Below, in pieces: positions 45,284 through 53,382 of a stretch of 64,000 bases of DNA. Origin of the DNA: an uncultured Ruminococcus sp. GTDB taxonomy: Bacteria > Bacillota > Clostridia > Oscillospirales > Acutalibacteraceae. The first letter of the stretch is position 1, and each line of letters begins with the position of its first letter. The position numbers and the translations under genes were made by a program. The notes beneath the pieces are model-generated. The model worked only from the letters and a program-made list of their open reading frames with translations, was not told where the DNA came from and searched no databases. The stretch lies in assembly GCA_902762615.1 (NCBI GenBank), contig CACWOX010000015.1, positions 41,505 through 105,504 of the forward strand. The letters run 5' to 3'.

Positions 45284-47089
45284 TCAGCCTTTGAGAATGC
45301 GGCGGTACATGCCAAGCAGCACGTCACGGCTGAGAGCGACAGGACAATTGCCGAGCCGCTGCGGATTGACCGAGTCGGCAAGCTCAATGAGCTTGTCCCC
45401 GTCGGCGCAGGAGACCTGCTTCAGATCCATTTCAGACATGAGGCAATTGAATTTCGCAATGGCTTCCTCCGGCGTGTCGCAGCCGAATGTGTCCGAAAGG
45501 ATTCCCATTGCCTGAATGAGATGATCTTCGCCGCGCGGGTCGCGGCATTCCTCGGTGTGAGCGGCGATGTAATGCCACACCTCGGGCAGGCAGAGCGCGG
45601 CGGCGTGTCCGTGGGCAATGCCGAAGGAGGAAGTCAGCTTGTAGCTCATGGCATGCGCGGCTGTGGTCTGGGAAATGTTGATGGCGCATCCCGCGAGGTT
45701 GGCGGCGTACAGGATGGAGTAAGCAGCGAACCCGTCGCCCTCCAGATAGGCGCGATAGTGTTTTAGTATCAGCAGAATGGCTCTTATGGCGTCCTCCGCG
45801 CTTTTTTCGTCGGAATTGACCGACCAGAGCGACTCCACCGCGTGACAGAGCGCGTCGAGCATGGTAGATTTTTTGTGGTATTCCGGCAGCCCTTTGAGCA
45901 GCGATTCGTCCAATACAAACGCGTCGGGCAGAATGCTGTCGTCCGTGACCGACTGCTTTACGCCGTTGTAATAAATCACCGCGAACCGCGTGGATTCGCT
46001 TCCGGTGCCGGCTGTGGTGGGAACGGCAATGTGCTTGGTGGCGGAGAATGTATGCGGCTGGTCGATGTAGGGCTTGCCATCGTCCATCGCGGCATAGAGC
46101 TTGACGCACTTTGCCACGTCGATGGCGCTGCCTCCGCCGATGGAAACAATGCAGTCGCAGCCGCTTGCACGAAATTGCTTCACGCCCTCGCAGACCTCGC
46201 TGTAATCCGGATTTGGGGTGAACGCGTCGAATATTTTGTAATCAAAATCGAACTTGCCCTCAAAGAGTCCTGCAGGTACGCCGCAGACGACAAATGCCTT
46301 TTTCAGCCCGTATTCGCGCATAATGTCATTGACGCTGCCGATGCCGCTGGCAAATTCCTGCTCGGCGAAGTCGAAGCGGCGAATTTCGGAGGATACACGC
46401 GCGAGGTCGTCGGCGGTGTCCACCTCATCGACGTAATAATTCTCATAGGAAAATTCCCTCACCGAGAGCTGCGGGAATATTTCGTTCATGGCGTTCTCGG
46501 CGTAGCACTGATCCTGCCCTTCCGAGATGAATTTCTCCACCTGCTTGACCCAAGCCGCCGCGTCGTCGGTGCACAGCTTGTAGAAGGGCTGGAAGGCGAA
46601 GCAGTTCTCATCAAAGATCTTTACCGAGACTTCCTGAATGCAGCCGTTTGCTATTCTCGCCTTGAAGTCCTTTTCGGGCAGCGGCTTGCTCCGGTTGACA
46701 CAGCCGAGGGAACGGAATTCTGAGCGCAGCACGTCTGTGACCAGCTTTTTGTCAAAGACCAGATCGCCGTGCATAAAGAGCAGGTCGCCTGTGATGTATT
46801 CTCTCGCCAGATACATGGAATAGATGTAATTGGTCTTGTCGTAGATGGGATTTTCCACAAATGTGAATCGGCAGTCGGCGAGGTGCTTTGCCTTGCTCGC
46901 CGCGATGAGCTGTTCCTTGAAGGGTCCAACCGTCACCACAAATTCGTCAATGCCGCATTCGTGCAGGATTCTCAGCTGACGCTCGAAGATGGCTTCGCCG
47001 CTTTGCAGCCGTACCATGGATTTGTGATTGTGCTCGGTCAGCTCGCCCATTCTTTTTCCGAGTCCGGAATTGAATATGATTGCTTTCAT
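45284..47089 (-). CDS. Nucleotidyltransferase / iron-dependent alcohol dehydrogenase fusion (phosphonoacetaldehyde reductase)
   Basis: A 601-residue two-domain enzyme. Residues 1-235 are a LicC/PntC-like NTP transferase: FNSGLGKRMGELTEHNHKSM at the start, MHGDLVFD near 106 with metal-binding Asp, and VDEVDTADDL near 220. Residues 250-601 are a group III iron-dependent alcohol dehydrogenase: GGGSAIDVAK (nucleotide loop) near 318, and metal ligands in MLDALCHAVES near 411, TTAAHAMSY near 470 and GIAHGHAAAL near 486. As the third gene after aepX and aepY it should reduce phosphonoacetaldehyde to 2-hydroxyethylphosphonate and activate it, most likely with CTP. Domain assignment is firm; the CMP-hydroxyethylphosphonate product is inference. 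Confidence 0.85.
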   Translation of the reverse strand: MKAIIFNSGLGKRMGELTEHNHKSMVRLQSGEAIFERQLRILHECGIDEFVVTVGPFKEQLIAASKAKHLADCRFTFVENPIYDKTNYIYSMYLAREYITGDLLFMHGDLVFDKKLVTDVLRSEFRSLGCVNRSKPLPEKDFKARIANGCIQEVSVKIFDENCFAFQPFYKLCTDDAAAWVKQVEKFISEGQDQCYAENAMNEIFPQLSVREFSYENYYVDEVDTADDLARVSSEIRRFDFAEQEFASGIGSVNDIMREYGLKKAFVVCGVPAGLFEGKFDFDYKIFDAFTPNPDYSEVCEGVKQFRASGCDCIVSIGGGSAIDVAKCVKLYAAMDDGKPYIDQPHTFSATKHIAVPTTAGTGSESTRFAVIYYNGVKQSVTDDSILPDAFVLDESLLKGLPEYHKKSTMLDALCHAVESLWSVNSDEKSAEDAIRAILLILKHYRAYLEGDGFAAYSILYAANLAGCAINISQTTAAHAMSYKLTSSFGIAHGHAAALCLPEVWHYIAAHTEECRDPRGEDHLIQAMGILSDTFGCDTPEEAIAKFNCLMSEMDLKQVSCADGDKLIELADSVNPQRLGNCPVALSRDVLLGMYRRILKG

Positions 47090-47139
47090 TTTGGTTTGTC
47101 ATTTCCTTCTTGCAATAGATTGTCTGTATTCTATACACT

Positions 47140-48246
47140 TTATACAAATTTCTCCATCATGGCTTTTTTGTTGTCGATGGGGGAGACAGTGGGTCTGCCG
47201 AGGTCTTCACGCGAACCCTGATGCGTGTAAAGAATCAGAGCTCCGAGCCTGACATCGGCAAGCTGCTGCATAGCGGCGGTGATCTCTTCGGGCGTTTGGG
47301 CAGTAAAAATATGCTCGAATCCCACCGCCTTCAGCACCGCCGGAATGTCGATCTTGAAGCCGACAGTCGGCTGCCCTCCGACCGATTCGTGAGCGCCGTT
47401 GTTGTTGAGAATGTACTTGAAATTTGCGTCCGCCTTGTCGGCATTGATGGCAAATGCGCCCATGTGCATGATAAAGGAGCCGTCGCCGTCGATGCAGTAG
47501 ACATTCCGCTCTGTGCCGAGCGACATGCCAAGGGCGATGGAAGAGGTGTGTCCCATGCCGCCCACCGTCAGGAAGTCCCCCGAATGGCTCTGCCCGCAGG
47601 CTTCTCTGATCTCGAATATCTCGCGCGAGGTCTTGCCGGTGGTGGATACGATGAAGTCCTGCTCCGGAATACAGCTCAGCACGCATTCGAGCGCCTGTTC
47701 GCGGGAGAGCGGATAGTCCGCGCTCTCCTTGGATATTTTGTAATCGCTGAATGTACCCTTGCGCACAACAATCGCGTATGGCTTGCTGTAGGTGCGCATG
47801 TATTCCACCGCACGGGTGATCTGGGGCATATAGTTGTCCTCGAGTATTTCGTATGCGATGCCCATTGCCTCCAGCAGCGCGAGCGTCACCTTGCCCTGCT
47901 TCTTGTGCTGCGGCTCGTCTTTGGTGCCGGGTTCGCCGCGCCAGCCGATCAGCAGCAGCAGCGGAATGGAATATACCTCTTCGTCGGCAATGGAAAGCAG
48001 GGGATTGACCGCGTTGCCCTCGCCGCTGTTCTGCATGTAGACGACGCCGTATTTGCCGGTGGCGATGTGATAGCCGCAGGCGATGCCGACCGCGTTGCCC
48101 TCGTTGGCAGCGATGATGTTGCGGTTGTCAGGGGCATTCTGCTTGACGCAGGCGCAGAAATTCGCCAGAAGCGAATCCGGCACGCCTGTGAAAAAATCCA
48201 TATTATGAGAAATGAGACAGTCGTAAAAAGCTTTGGTGTCTATCAT
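47140..48246 (-). CDS. aepY: Phosphonopyruvate decarboxylase
   Basis: A 368-residue ThDP-dependent decarboxylase that turns phosphonopyruvate into phosphonoacetaldehyde and makes the PEP mutase step irreversible. The pyrimidine-binding domain is N-terminal (FYDCLISHNMDFFTGVPDSLLANF, AANEGNAVGIACGYH near 44-58 with the catalytic Glu). The pyrophosphate-binding motif is GDGSFIMHMGAFAIN... to LNNNGAHESVGGQPT near 253-290. It starts 15 bases after aepX on the same strand. The length fits the single-chain form of the enzyme. Confidence 0.93.
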   Translation of the reverse strand: MIDTKAFYDCLISHNMDFFTGVPDSLLANFCACVKQNAPDNRNIIAANEGNAVGIACGYHIATGKYGVVYMQNSGEGNAVNPLLSIADEEVYSIPLLLLIGWRGEPGTKDEPQHKKQGKVTLALLEAMGIAYEILEDNYMPQITRAVEYMRTYSKPYAIVVRKGTFSDYKISKESADYPLSREQALECVLSCIPEQDFIVSTTGKTSREIFEIREACGQSHSGDFLTVGGMGHTSSIALGMSLGTERNVYCIDGDGSFIMHMGAFAINADKADANFKYILNNNGAHESVGGQPTVGFKIDIPAVLKAVGFEHIFTAQTPEEITAAMQQLADVRLGALILYTHQGSREDLGRPTVSPIDNKKAMMEKFV

Positions 48247-48261
48247 ACGTTAAAAAACCTT

Positions 48262-49578
48262 TCAATTTTTATTGGGAATGAGGGAGAGCACTTCCTTGAT
48301 GGAGAGGCAGACATCGTCCACTTCCTTGCTGCGGGAGCATTCCAGAATTTTCTTCGCTGTGCTTGCCATGGCGGGATAGGCGCTGCGCAGCAGGTGGTTG
48401 GCGTAGATGATGATGTTCGCGCCGGCTGCGTGCAGCTCCTCCTCGGTGAACTGGTTGTAGGAGGTGGGGACGAGTATCACCGGCACATCGGGGGAATATT
48501 CCCTGAACCGGCGCAGGAATTCAAATATCTCGGAGCCGTCCTTCTCGCGGCTGTGAATCATAATGCCGTCGGCGCCGCCTTCCTCGAGATAAATCTTTGC
48601 TCTTTGCATAGCGTCGTCAATCCCCATTCCGGCGATGAGGCTTTCCAGACGGGCGAAGATCATGAAGTCGCGGGTCTGTTGCGCCTGCTTGCCGGCTCTG
48701 AGCTTGGCGGCGAATTCGTGGGGATCGTCGAGCACCTGCTTTGCCTCGGTACCGAAGAGAGAATTCTGTTTAAGACCCGTCTTGTCCTCGATGATGACAG
48801 CCGAAACGCCGAGCCTTTCGAGCGTGCGCACATTAAAGAAGAAGTGCTCGAGCTTGCCGCCCGTGTCGCCGTCCAGAATGATGGGCTTTGAGGTGACTTC
48901 CATGATTTCATTGATGGTATTGATGCGGCTGGTCAGGTCGACCAGTTCGATGTCCGGCTTGCCCTTGAAGGTGGAATCGCAGAGACTGCTCACCCACATT
49001 GCGTCGTATTCCCTGACGGTCGCCGTCTCGGGGTCCTCGATGCGGGTCTTTTCGACAATGAGACCCGAAAGCCCGTTGGAAGCCTCCATTACGCGCACCC
49101 ACGGCTTGATTTTGAGCATTCTGCGCAGTTTGGCGCGGCGAACGTCGGGGGTATTGTGTATGGAATTCAGGCTTTCCTCCAGCTGTGATGTACTGATGCC
49201 CTTGGTGTAGGGAATTTCGACCAGTTCCCCGCCGTACTGGGCAAGAAGCTCGATGACCTCGCGGCGGATATTGCTTTGCACGCCGTTTGCCCAGTCGTCG
49301 CCGTGTACGACGTAATCCGGGCGCAGTCTGCGGATATTGTCGGCATAGGAGAGGGTTTCCTGCTTCACCGTGCCGACCACGCCCTTGATGCTGCTCAGAA
49401 TGCTCACCCGCGTGTCGTAATCCAGCAGGGGCAGCCGCTTGTATGTGGCGACGGCTTCATCTGTCAGCACGCCGATGATGACGTCCCCCAACTTGGCGCC
49501 CTCGTTTATCACATTAATATGTCCGCTGTGAATGATGTCGGCAGACATGGCGATATAGACGGTTTTTCTTTTGTCCAA
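48262..49578 (-). CDS. aepX: Phosphoenolpyruvate mutase with N-terminal cytidylyltransferase-like domain
   Basis: PEP mutase makes the carbon-phosphorus bond, converting PEP to phosphonopyruvate. Residues 145-438 form the isocitrate-lyase-like barrel with the diagnostic EDK-x5-NS motif as EDKTGLKQNS near 262-271, and ILDGDTGG near 234. Residues 1-135 are a HxGH-type nucleotidyltransferase domain (AMSADIIHSGHINVI near 10-24, VVHGDDWANG near 88), a known accessory of some AepX proteins. The TTG at 49578 follows GGGAG; an extended -10 element TGC-TATAAT lies on the minus strand at 49615-49623. It is first of the three-gene phosphonate operon. Confidence 0.95.
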   Translation of the reverse strand: MDKRKTVYIAMSADIIHSGHINVINEGAKLGDVIIGVLTDEAVATYKRLPLLDYDTRVSILSSIKGVVGTVKQETLSYADNIRRLRPDYVVHGDDWANGVQSNIRREVIELLAQYGGELVEIPYTKGISTSQLEESLNSIHNTPDVRRAKLRRMLKIKPWVRVMEASNGLSGLIVEKTRIEDPETATVREYDAMWVSSLCDSTFKGKPDIELVDLTSRINTINEIMEVTSKPIILDGDTGGKLEHFFFNVRTLERLGVSAVIIEDKTGLKQNSLFGTEAKQVLDDPHEFAAKLRAGKQAQQTRDFMIFARLESLIAGMGIDDAMQRAKIYLEEGGADGIMIHSREKDGSEIFEFLRRFREYSPDVPVILVPTSYNQFTEEELHAAGANIIIYANHLLRSAYPAMASTAKKILECSRSKEVDDVCLSIKEVLSLIPNKN

Positions 49579-49691
49579 ATTTTTCCAACTCCCGATTGAT
49601 AATATGTATTTATTATTATAGCACGCCTGATACAAAAAAGCTATTGAATACATAAAAATAACAGAAAAAATCTGCCCGTAACGGACAAAAA

Positions 49692-49725
49692 AGCCGCAGC
49701 TGAATTTTGAAAAAAAGCTGCGGCT
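49692..49725 (-). terminator. Terminator of the small membrane protein gene
   Basis: On the minus strand AGCCGCAGCT (49716-49725) pairs perfectly with AGCTGCGGCT (49692-49701) and TTTTTT follows. Confidence 0.85.
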
Positions 49726-49733
49726 GAAATATG

Positions 49734-49763
49734 CTGATTTACTGATTTACTGATTTACTGATT
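49734..49763 (-). repeat. Octamer array over the stop codon of the small membrane protein gene
   Basis: Three perfect CTGATTTA units (49734-49757) plus a partial fourth. On the coding (minus) strand the unit contains TAA; the gene's own stop at 49755-49757 is the first of a series spaced 8 bases apart, so stops appear in all three frames. Confidence 0.75.
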
Positions 49764-50168
49764 GCTTTCAAAAAATTCTTCCGCGGTGGGCGCCATATAC
49801 AGAACCTCGACCAATTTGATTTCGACGGTGGTATAGCCCTCAGCGTTAGTTTTAAGACCCGTGCTGGAGGTCATTTTGACTCTGGAACCGACCGTGATGT
49901 CGAGCGCGGTGATGGGATTGCCGTCCTCATCTAAAAACTCACAGCCGTCGGGAACAAAGGTGATGAAAAGCTTATCGGGATCGCCTGTGTAAGCGCCGTC
50001 ATTCTTGTCGAAATCTTCCAAGTGTGCGGCTCCGGAATTGATCCATGTGATCTCACCGATGATGTACTGATCCGGTTTCCAGCGTCTGAATGCAATCACT
50101 CCGAAGATAACAAGCAGCACGAAGCCTATGATCCAGAAAGCCTGCGTTCTTCCTTTGATGTGCTTCAT
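49755..50168 (-). CDS. Small membrane-anchored extracytoplasmic protein
   Basis: A 137-residue protein with one N-terminal membrane helix near 10-27 (FWIIGFVLLVIFGVIAF) and a beta-rich outer domain of about 105 residues (YIIGEITWINSG ... ITVGSRVKMTSS ... YTTVEIKLVEVLYM), which looks like a small OB-fold or barrel. I recognise no named family. It has its own promoter (50239-50266) and terminator (49692-49725), so it is a single-gene unit. Confidence 0.7.
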   Translation of the reverse strand: MKHIKGRTQAFWIIGFVLLVIFGVIAFRRWKPDQYIIGEITWINSGAAHLEDFDKNDGAYTGDPDKLFITFVPDGCEFLDEDGNPITALDITVGSRVKMTSSTGLKTNAEGYTTVEIKLVEVLYMAPTAEEFFESNQ

Positions 50169-50238
50169 TAAATCATTAAAAATAACAATCGCATCCTTTC
50201 GATAATATTAAGGCACGCACGACCTTAGCTACTCTTAT

Positions 50239-50266
50239 ATTATACTATTATTTCTAAAAAAATCAA
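50239..50266 (-). promoter_or_regulatory. Promoter of the small membrane protein gene
   Basis: On the minus strand TTGATT (50261-50266), a 16-base spacer and TATAAT (50239-50244); about 65 bases of leader precede the ATG, with a GAAAGGATG-like ribosome site. Confidence 0.55.
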
Positions 50267-50295
50267 CACAAAAATTGAAGTTTTTACATTTATTT

Positions 50296-50787
50296 TTACA
50301 GATCAAACATTTTTTTACAGAAGAGCCTGCCCGTCTCGGTAATAAAATACCGATCATAAGCCGACTCGATATCCTCTTTGGGGGAGTTGTCCTCATACAG
50401 ATTGACCAGCAGATCGGCTTCAATCAATATCTGATGATCCCAGCCGCCGATGTCGCGGTAGGTGTGGTGATGCCCCACGAGCCAGCAGACACGGACAATG
50501 ACCTTTTCGTCGAATCCCAGAGCGCCGAGCATGTCCCTTGCAAGCTCGGGACCTTCCTGTTCCTGAAGCCTGCCGTCGCACTTGCCGTATTTCAGCTCAC
50601 AGATACGTATGCCGATGTCGTGAACCGCCGCGGCTGCCTCCAGCACAAAGAGGGTGTCCTTGTCCAGCCCCTCGAGCATACCGATGGTGCGTGCGAGGTC
50701 GTGCACCTTGATAAAATGATGAATTCTTCGCGGGTCGCCCCGGTAATATGTAATCATTGCGCCAAGCAGCTGGGATATATCAGCCAT
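50296..50787 (-). CDS. HD-domain phosphohydrolase
   Basis: A 163-residue HD-superfamily protein. The metal-binding residues are in HHFIKVHDLARTIG near 23-36, EAAAAVHDIGIRI near 49 (the HD pair) and GHHHTYRD near 104-111. Single-domain HD proteins of this size hydrolyse phosphate monoesters or nucleotides; the substrate is not known. The ATG at 50787 is chosen for the GGAGAGGA site; the frame extends 22 codons further without support. Confidence 0.8.
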   Translation of the reverse strand: MADISQLLGAMITYYRGDPRRIHHFIKVHDLARTIGMLEGLDKDTLFVLEAAAAVHDIGIRICELKYGKCDGRLQEQEGPELARDMLGALGFDEKVIVRVCWLVGHHHTYRDIGGWDHQILIEADLLVNLYEDNSPKEDIESAYDRYFITETGRLFCKKMFDL

Positions 50788-50858
50788 ATTTGCAGCATCC
50801 TCTCCTATGGAAGTATTATTGTTAATAATACCACAAAGCGGCGCAATATGCAACTGTT

Positions 50859-51149
50859 TTATTGTGAAGATTGTATGTCGTCGTGCGTCTGGGCGAGTCT
50901 GCGGTATTTTTCACGGGTGGCGTTGCCGCCTCTTATGTGACGCTCGGATTTGTTGAGGTCCAGCACATCTCTGACCTCAATGTAAAGCTCGTAATTGGTC
51001 TCACGCAGCCTTTGCGTGACCTCCTTGTGGACGGTGGATTTTGATATGCCGGCAGCTGCTGCCGCCGCTCTTACGGTAGCCTTGTGACTGACAATATATT
51101 TCCCAAGCGCCTCGGCTCTTCGCCCTGCGTCCTGCAAATTTCCTCTCAT
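50859..51149 (-). CDS. spoIIID: Sporulation transcriptional regulator SpoIIID
   Basis: A 96-residue helix-turn-helix regulator of the mother-cell programme. It matches SpoIIID closely: EALGKYIVSHKATVRAAAAAAGISKSTVHKEVTQRL near 14-49 (the recognition helix) and DLNKSERHIRGGNATREKY near 63-81. In Bacillus it adjusts sigma-E and sigma-K regulons. A GAAGGG ribosome site precedes the ATG. With the SASP and CwlD-like genes it indicates a spore former. Confidence 0.93.
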   Translation of the reverse strand: MRGNLQDAGRRAEALGKYIVSHKATVRAAAAAAGISKSTVHKEVTQRLRETNYELYIEVRDVLDLNKSERHIRGGNATREKYRRLAQTHDDIQSSQ

Positions 51150-51192
51150 TGTATCTCGACCCTTCTTATTTAAGAGTTTGGAGCTTCAAAGA

Positions 51193-51220
51193 GTGTGGAG
51201 TGTGGAGTTTGGAGTGTGGA
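51193..51220 (+). repeat. Heptamer array GTGTGGA x4 (left arm)
   Basis: Four units, GTGTGGA-GTGTGGA-GTTTGGA-GTGTGGA, in the 500-base gap between spoIIID and the Wzy-like gene. It is the inverse of the array at 51499-51526, with which it could pair. Confidence 0.75.
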
Positions 51221-51343
51221 GTTGATGAGCGCCGGAGGCGCTGGAATAAAGAAACGCTTCGCTTCTTGGTTGGAAGTGTGCCACTCTGCTTATCACTTTC
51301 ATTTATTTCCACACAAAAGCCCAATAGTAAAACTGGCAGTCAT

Positions 51344-51446
51344 TTCTAAGGGAAACGCTGATTAAAGGCGCAGCCGTCGATTCGCCTGCGTGAGAATACG
51401 TCACTGAGCGTGGGCAGAATCGACTTAATCAGCGTTTCCCTTAGAA
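51344..51446. mobile_element. 103-bp palindromic MITE-like element
   Basis: Perfect 22-bp terminal inverted repeats occupy 51344-51365 and 51425-51446, beginning TTCTAAGGGAAACGC. Inside, GTCGATTC-GCC and GGC-AGAATCGAC continue the symmetry, so the whole segment folds into a long hairpin. It has no ORF. A TA dinucleotide lies two or three bases inside each end, compatible with TA target duplication, but no transposase is nearby. Confidence 0.7.
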
Positions 51447-51498
51447 GCGCAGCGTTATATATTCCAAGGCGCGTATTTTTCCCAGGCGCCTTCCTTCA

Positions 51499-51526
51499 CT
51501 CCAAACTCCAAACTCCACACTCCAAA
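51499..51526 (+). repeat. Heptamer array CTCCAAA x4 (right arm)
   Basis: Four units, CTCCAAA-CTCCAAA-CTCCACA-CTCCAAA, the reverse complement of the TTTGGAG/TGTGGAG units at 51193-51220. The two arrays bracket the palindromic element. Confidence 0.75.
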
Positions 51527-51602
51527 CTTTTAAAAAGCTCCACGCTGATACAATTTTTATTCAGAGAATCAAAAAAATATGAAGGCTTTGGGACATAAAA
51601 AA

Positions 51603-51630
51603 ACCGGCTCCGGAATGTTCCGAAGTCGGT
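51603..51630 (-). terminator. Terminator of the O-antigen-ligase-like gene
   Basis: On the minus strand ACCGACTTCGGAA (51618-51630) pairs imperfectly with TTCCGGAGCCGGT (51603-51615) and is followed by TTTTTT. Confidence 0.7.
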
Positions 51631-51649
51631 CAAAATACGGTAGAATATT

Positions 51650-52939
51650 TTATTTTTCGTAAATCTCGCAGAAGTTGGTGAGCCGTTTGAATACGCGCTC
51701 GTTGCGTTCAACGCTGCACCCCGACACGACAAAGATCAGCGCCAGCGCCGACTGAACGCCCAGTACGGGAACGTCGGTGACTCCGTGAATCAGCGTGGCG
51801 AGACCTGCCACCATGATCATGCTGCGGATCTGGCTGTAGATCACGCAGAACTGTGGCTTGTTGAGCACCTTGACGATTCTGCCGATCATGCAGCTGAAAT
51901 ACGCCAGACCCACCACGCCGAAATCAAGCATGATATTGAGGATAATATTGTGGGAATGCCAGCGAATCTTAGGAGCGCCGGTGCGAATGCATATTTCGCG
52001 GAAGCCGTCCATGCCGTAGCCGAATACCGGCTGGCGCCTGATCCAGTGAATCGCGTCGCCCCAGATTTTCGAGCGTTTGTCCACATCGTAATTGATAATG
52101 TTGGCGGCAAGCCTGCCCGAAAACATCGGCACCAGCAGTATAATGATCACCACAGCGACAGTGATCAGCATAGTGACCACCACCCATTTGACATTGCGCT
52201 TGTAATGAACGATGTAAAAAAGCAGCGCCGCGCCGAGTGCAGCCCACGCCGTGCGGCAGTCGCAGAAAAGAATGCTGCCGAGGTTGGAAAACAATATGAC
52301 CAGATACCACGGCGAATGGCGTTTTTCAAAGCGATAGAGCGCGAGTATCACAAAAATCTCGAGCATATATCCGTAGTAATTGGGATTCCAGAATACGGAA
52401 GCCGTCCGGTTGGCGGAGAAAATCACCTGAGAAAGCCCCGCGCTTTCGGGAGCCATGGATGGCAGCACCCTGCCGCTTGCGTCGAACATGAAATGATACA
52501 GCGCGATACCGCGGTAATTGAAAAGGAGCTTGCTGACGATGGCGGCAAGCATGGCAAACATGCTGAGAATGAGCATCAGATCAATGATATTGTTGTAAAA
52601 CCGCACCCGCATGACGGTGAACAGATAGAGCATGAACACCAGCATCAGCCACAGAACAACGCCGCCCATCAGCCCGAACCAATTGTGAAAGACCACTGCG
52701 GGGAATACGAATATCGGGAGCGAAAAGAAAATATACCCCGACGACGACACGTCGTACATTCTGCGGCGGACGTCCGGCAGCAGCAGCGCCCGAAACACCG
52801 CGAAAAGTCCCGGTACTGCCACCAGAAAGTACGGCAGAAAGAGCGAAATGGCGCAAACCGTAATGATCCGCTCGTCTGTGGTGAATTCCGACCATCGCTG
52901 CAATGCCCTTCCGAATTTATATTTAATTTTTGCAGTCAA
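51650..52939 (-). CDS. O-antigen ligase/polymerase (Wzy)-like membrane protein
   Basis: A 429-residue polytopic membrane protein with about ten to twelve hydrophobic segments. The Wzy_C-type signature lies in the long outer loop: DKRSKIWGDAIHWIRRQPVFGYGMDGF near 278-304, followed by RWHSHNIILNIMLDFGVVGLAYF near 312 with the conserved His. Such proteins join or polymerise lipid-linked glycans, or ligate them to a carrier. It stands alone between two terminators. Its neighbours (GT8 pair, phosphonate operon) suggest, without proving, a role in a surface polysaccharide. Confidence 0.82.
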   Translation of the reverse strand: MTAKIKYKFGRALQRWSEFTTDERIITVCAISLFLPYFLVAVPGLFAVFRALLLPDVRRRMYDVSSSGYIFFSLPIFVFPAVVFHNWFGLMGGVVLWLMLVFMLYLFTVMRVRFYNNIIDLMLILSMFAMLAAIVSKLLFNYRGIALYHFMFDASGRVLPSMAPESAGLSQVIFSANRTASVFWNPNYYGYMLEIFVILALYRFEKRHSPWYLVILFSNLGSILFCDCRTAWAALGAALLFYIVHYKRNVKWVVVTMLITVAVVIIILLVPMFSGRLAANIINYDVDKRSKIWGDAIHWIRRQPVFGYGMDGFREICIRTGAPKIRWHSHNIILNIMLDFGVVGLAYFSCMIGRIVKVLNKPQFCVIYSQIRSMIMVAGLATLIHGVTDVPVLGVQSALALIFVVSGCSVERNERVFKRLTNFCEIYEK

Positions 52940-52977
52940 GCCGAGATCTACTCCTTTATATCTTTTTTTGATTAGGC

Positions 52978-53222
52978 AAGTTTTTTCTCCACCCGGAGCA
53001 AGGGATGTCTTGGTATGACGCTATTTCTGTTGCGCCCAAGCCCTTTTTAGGTCGCAGCGCGTTGCAGCGAGGGGCGCTGCCCCTGTCTTTTCACATTTCA
53101 TGTGAAAAGAGCTACCCCGCAAGGGCGCTGCTTTGGGAAAAAGACCTGCCAGGAGGAACAAGTTCCCCCGGACTCCCACGCTCGCATTCGCTCGCTAATT
53201 GGCGCTTCGCGCTTTCTTTTTT
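52978..53222 (-). repeat. Large dispersed repeat, copy B (inverted)
   Basis: Reverse-complement copy of 26456-26706, with matching ends and internal blocks but a different middle: it holds its own inverted repeat TTTTCACAT-TTC-ATGTGAAAA (about 53087-53108). It fills most of the gap between the Wzy-like gene and the PBP terminator. The remaining 100 bases to 53327 are AT-rich and featureless. Confidence 0.8.
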
Positions 53223-53327
53223 ACTTTATTATATCATAGATTCCTCATGCTATCAACTATATTTTTAAAGATTTTATTTTATGCGCCGATGAATTTTTAT
53301 TTTTCCTGCCTTACATAGGCAAAAAAA

Positions 53328-53371
53328 CAGCCGGAACATGCATTATAATGAAGAATGCATTGCTCCGGCTG
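53328..53371 (-). terminator. Terminator of the penicillin-binding protein gene
   Basis: On the minus strand CAGCCGGA (53364-53371) pairs with TCCGGCTG (53328-53335), with a nested AATGCAT/ATGCATT stem, and TTTTTTT follows. Confidence 0.85.
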
Positions 53372-53382
53372 ACGGATTCGGA

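Noticed and set aside
47221..48891. Plus-strand ORF of 556 codons opposite aepY/aepX
   Set aside because: Antisense to two clear enzyme genes and spans their junction; no domain.
53005..53268. Plus-strand ORF of 87 codons
   Set aside because: It lies inside copy B of the dispersed repeat; similar frames appear wherever the repeat occurs, so it is not a gene.
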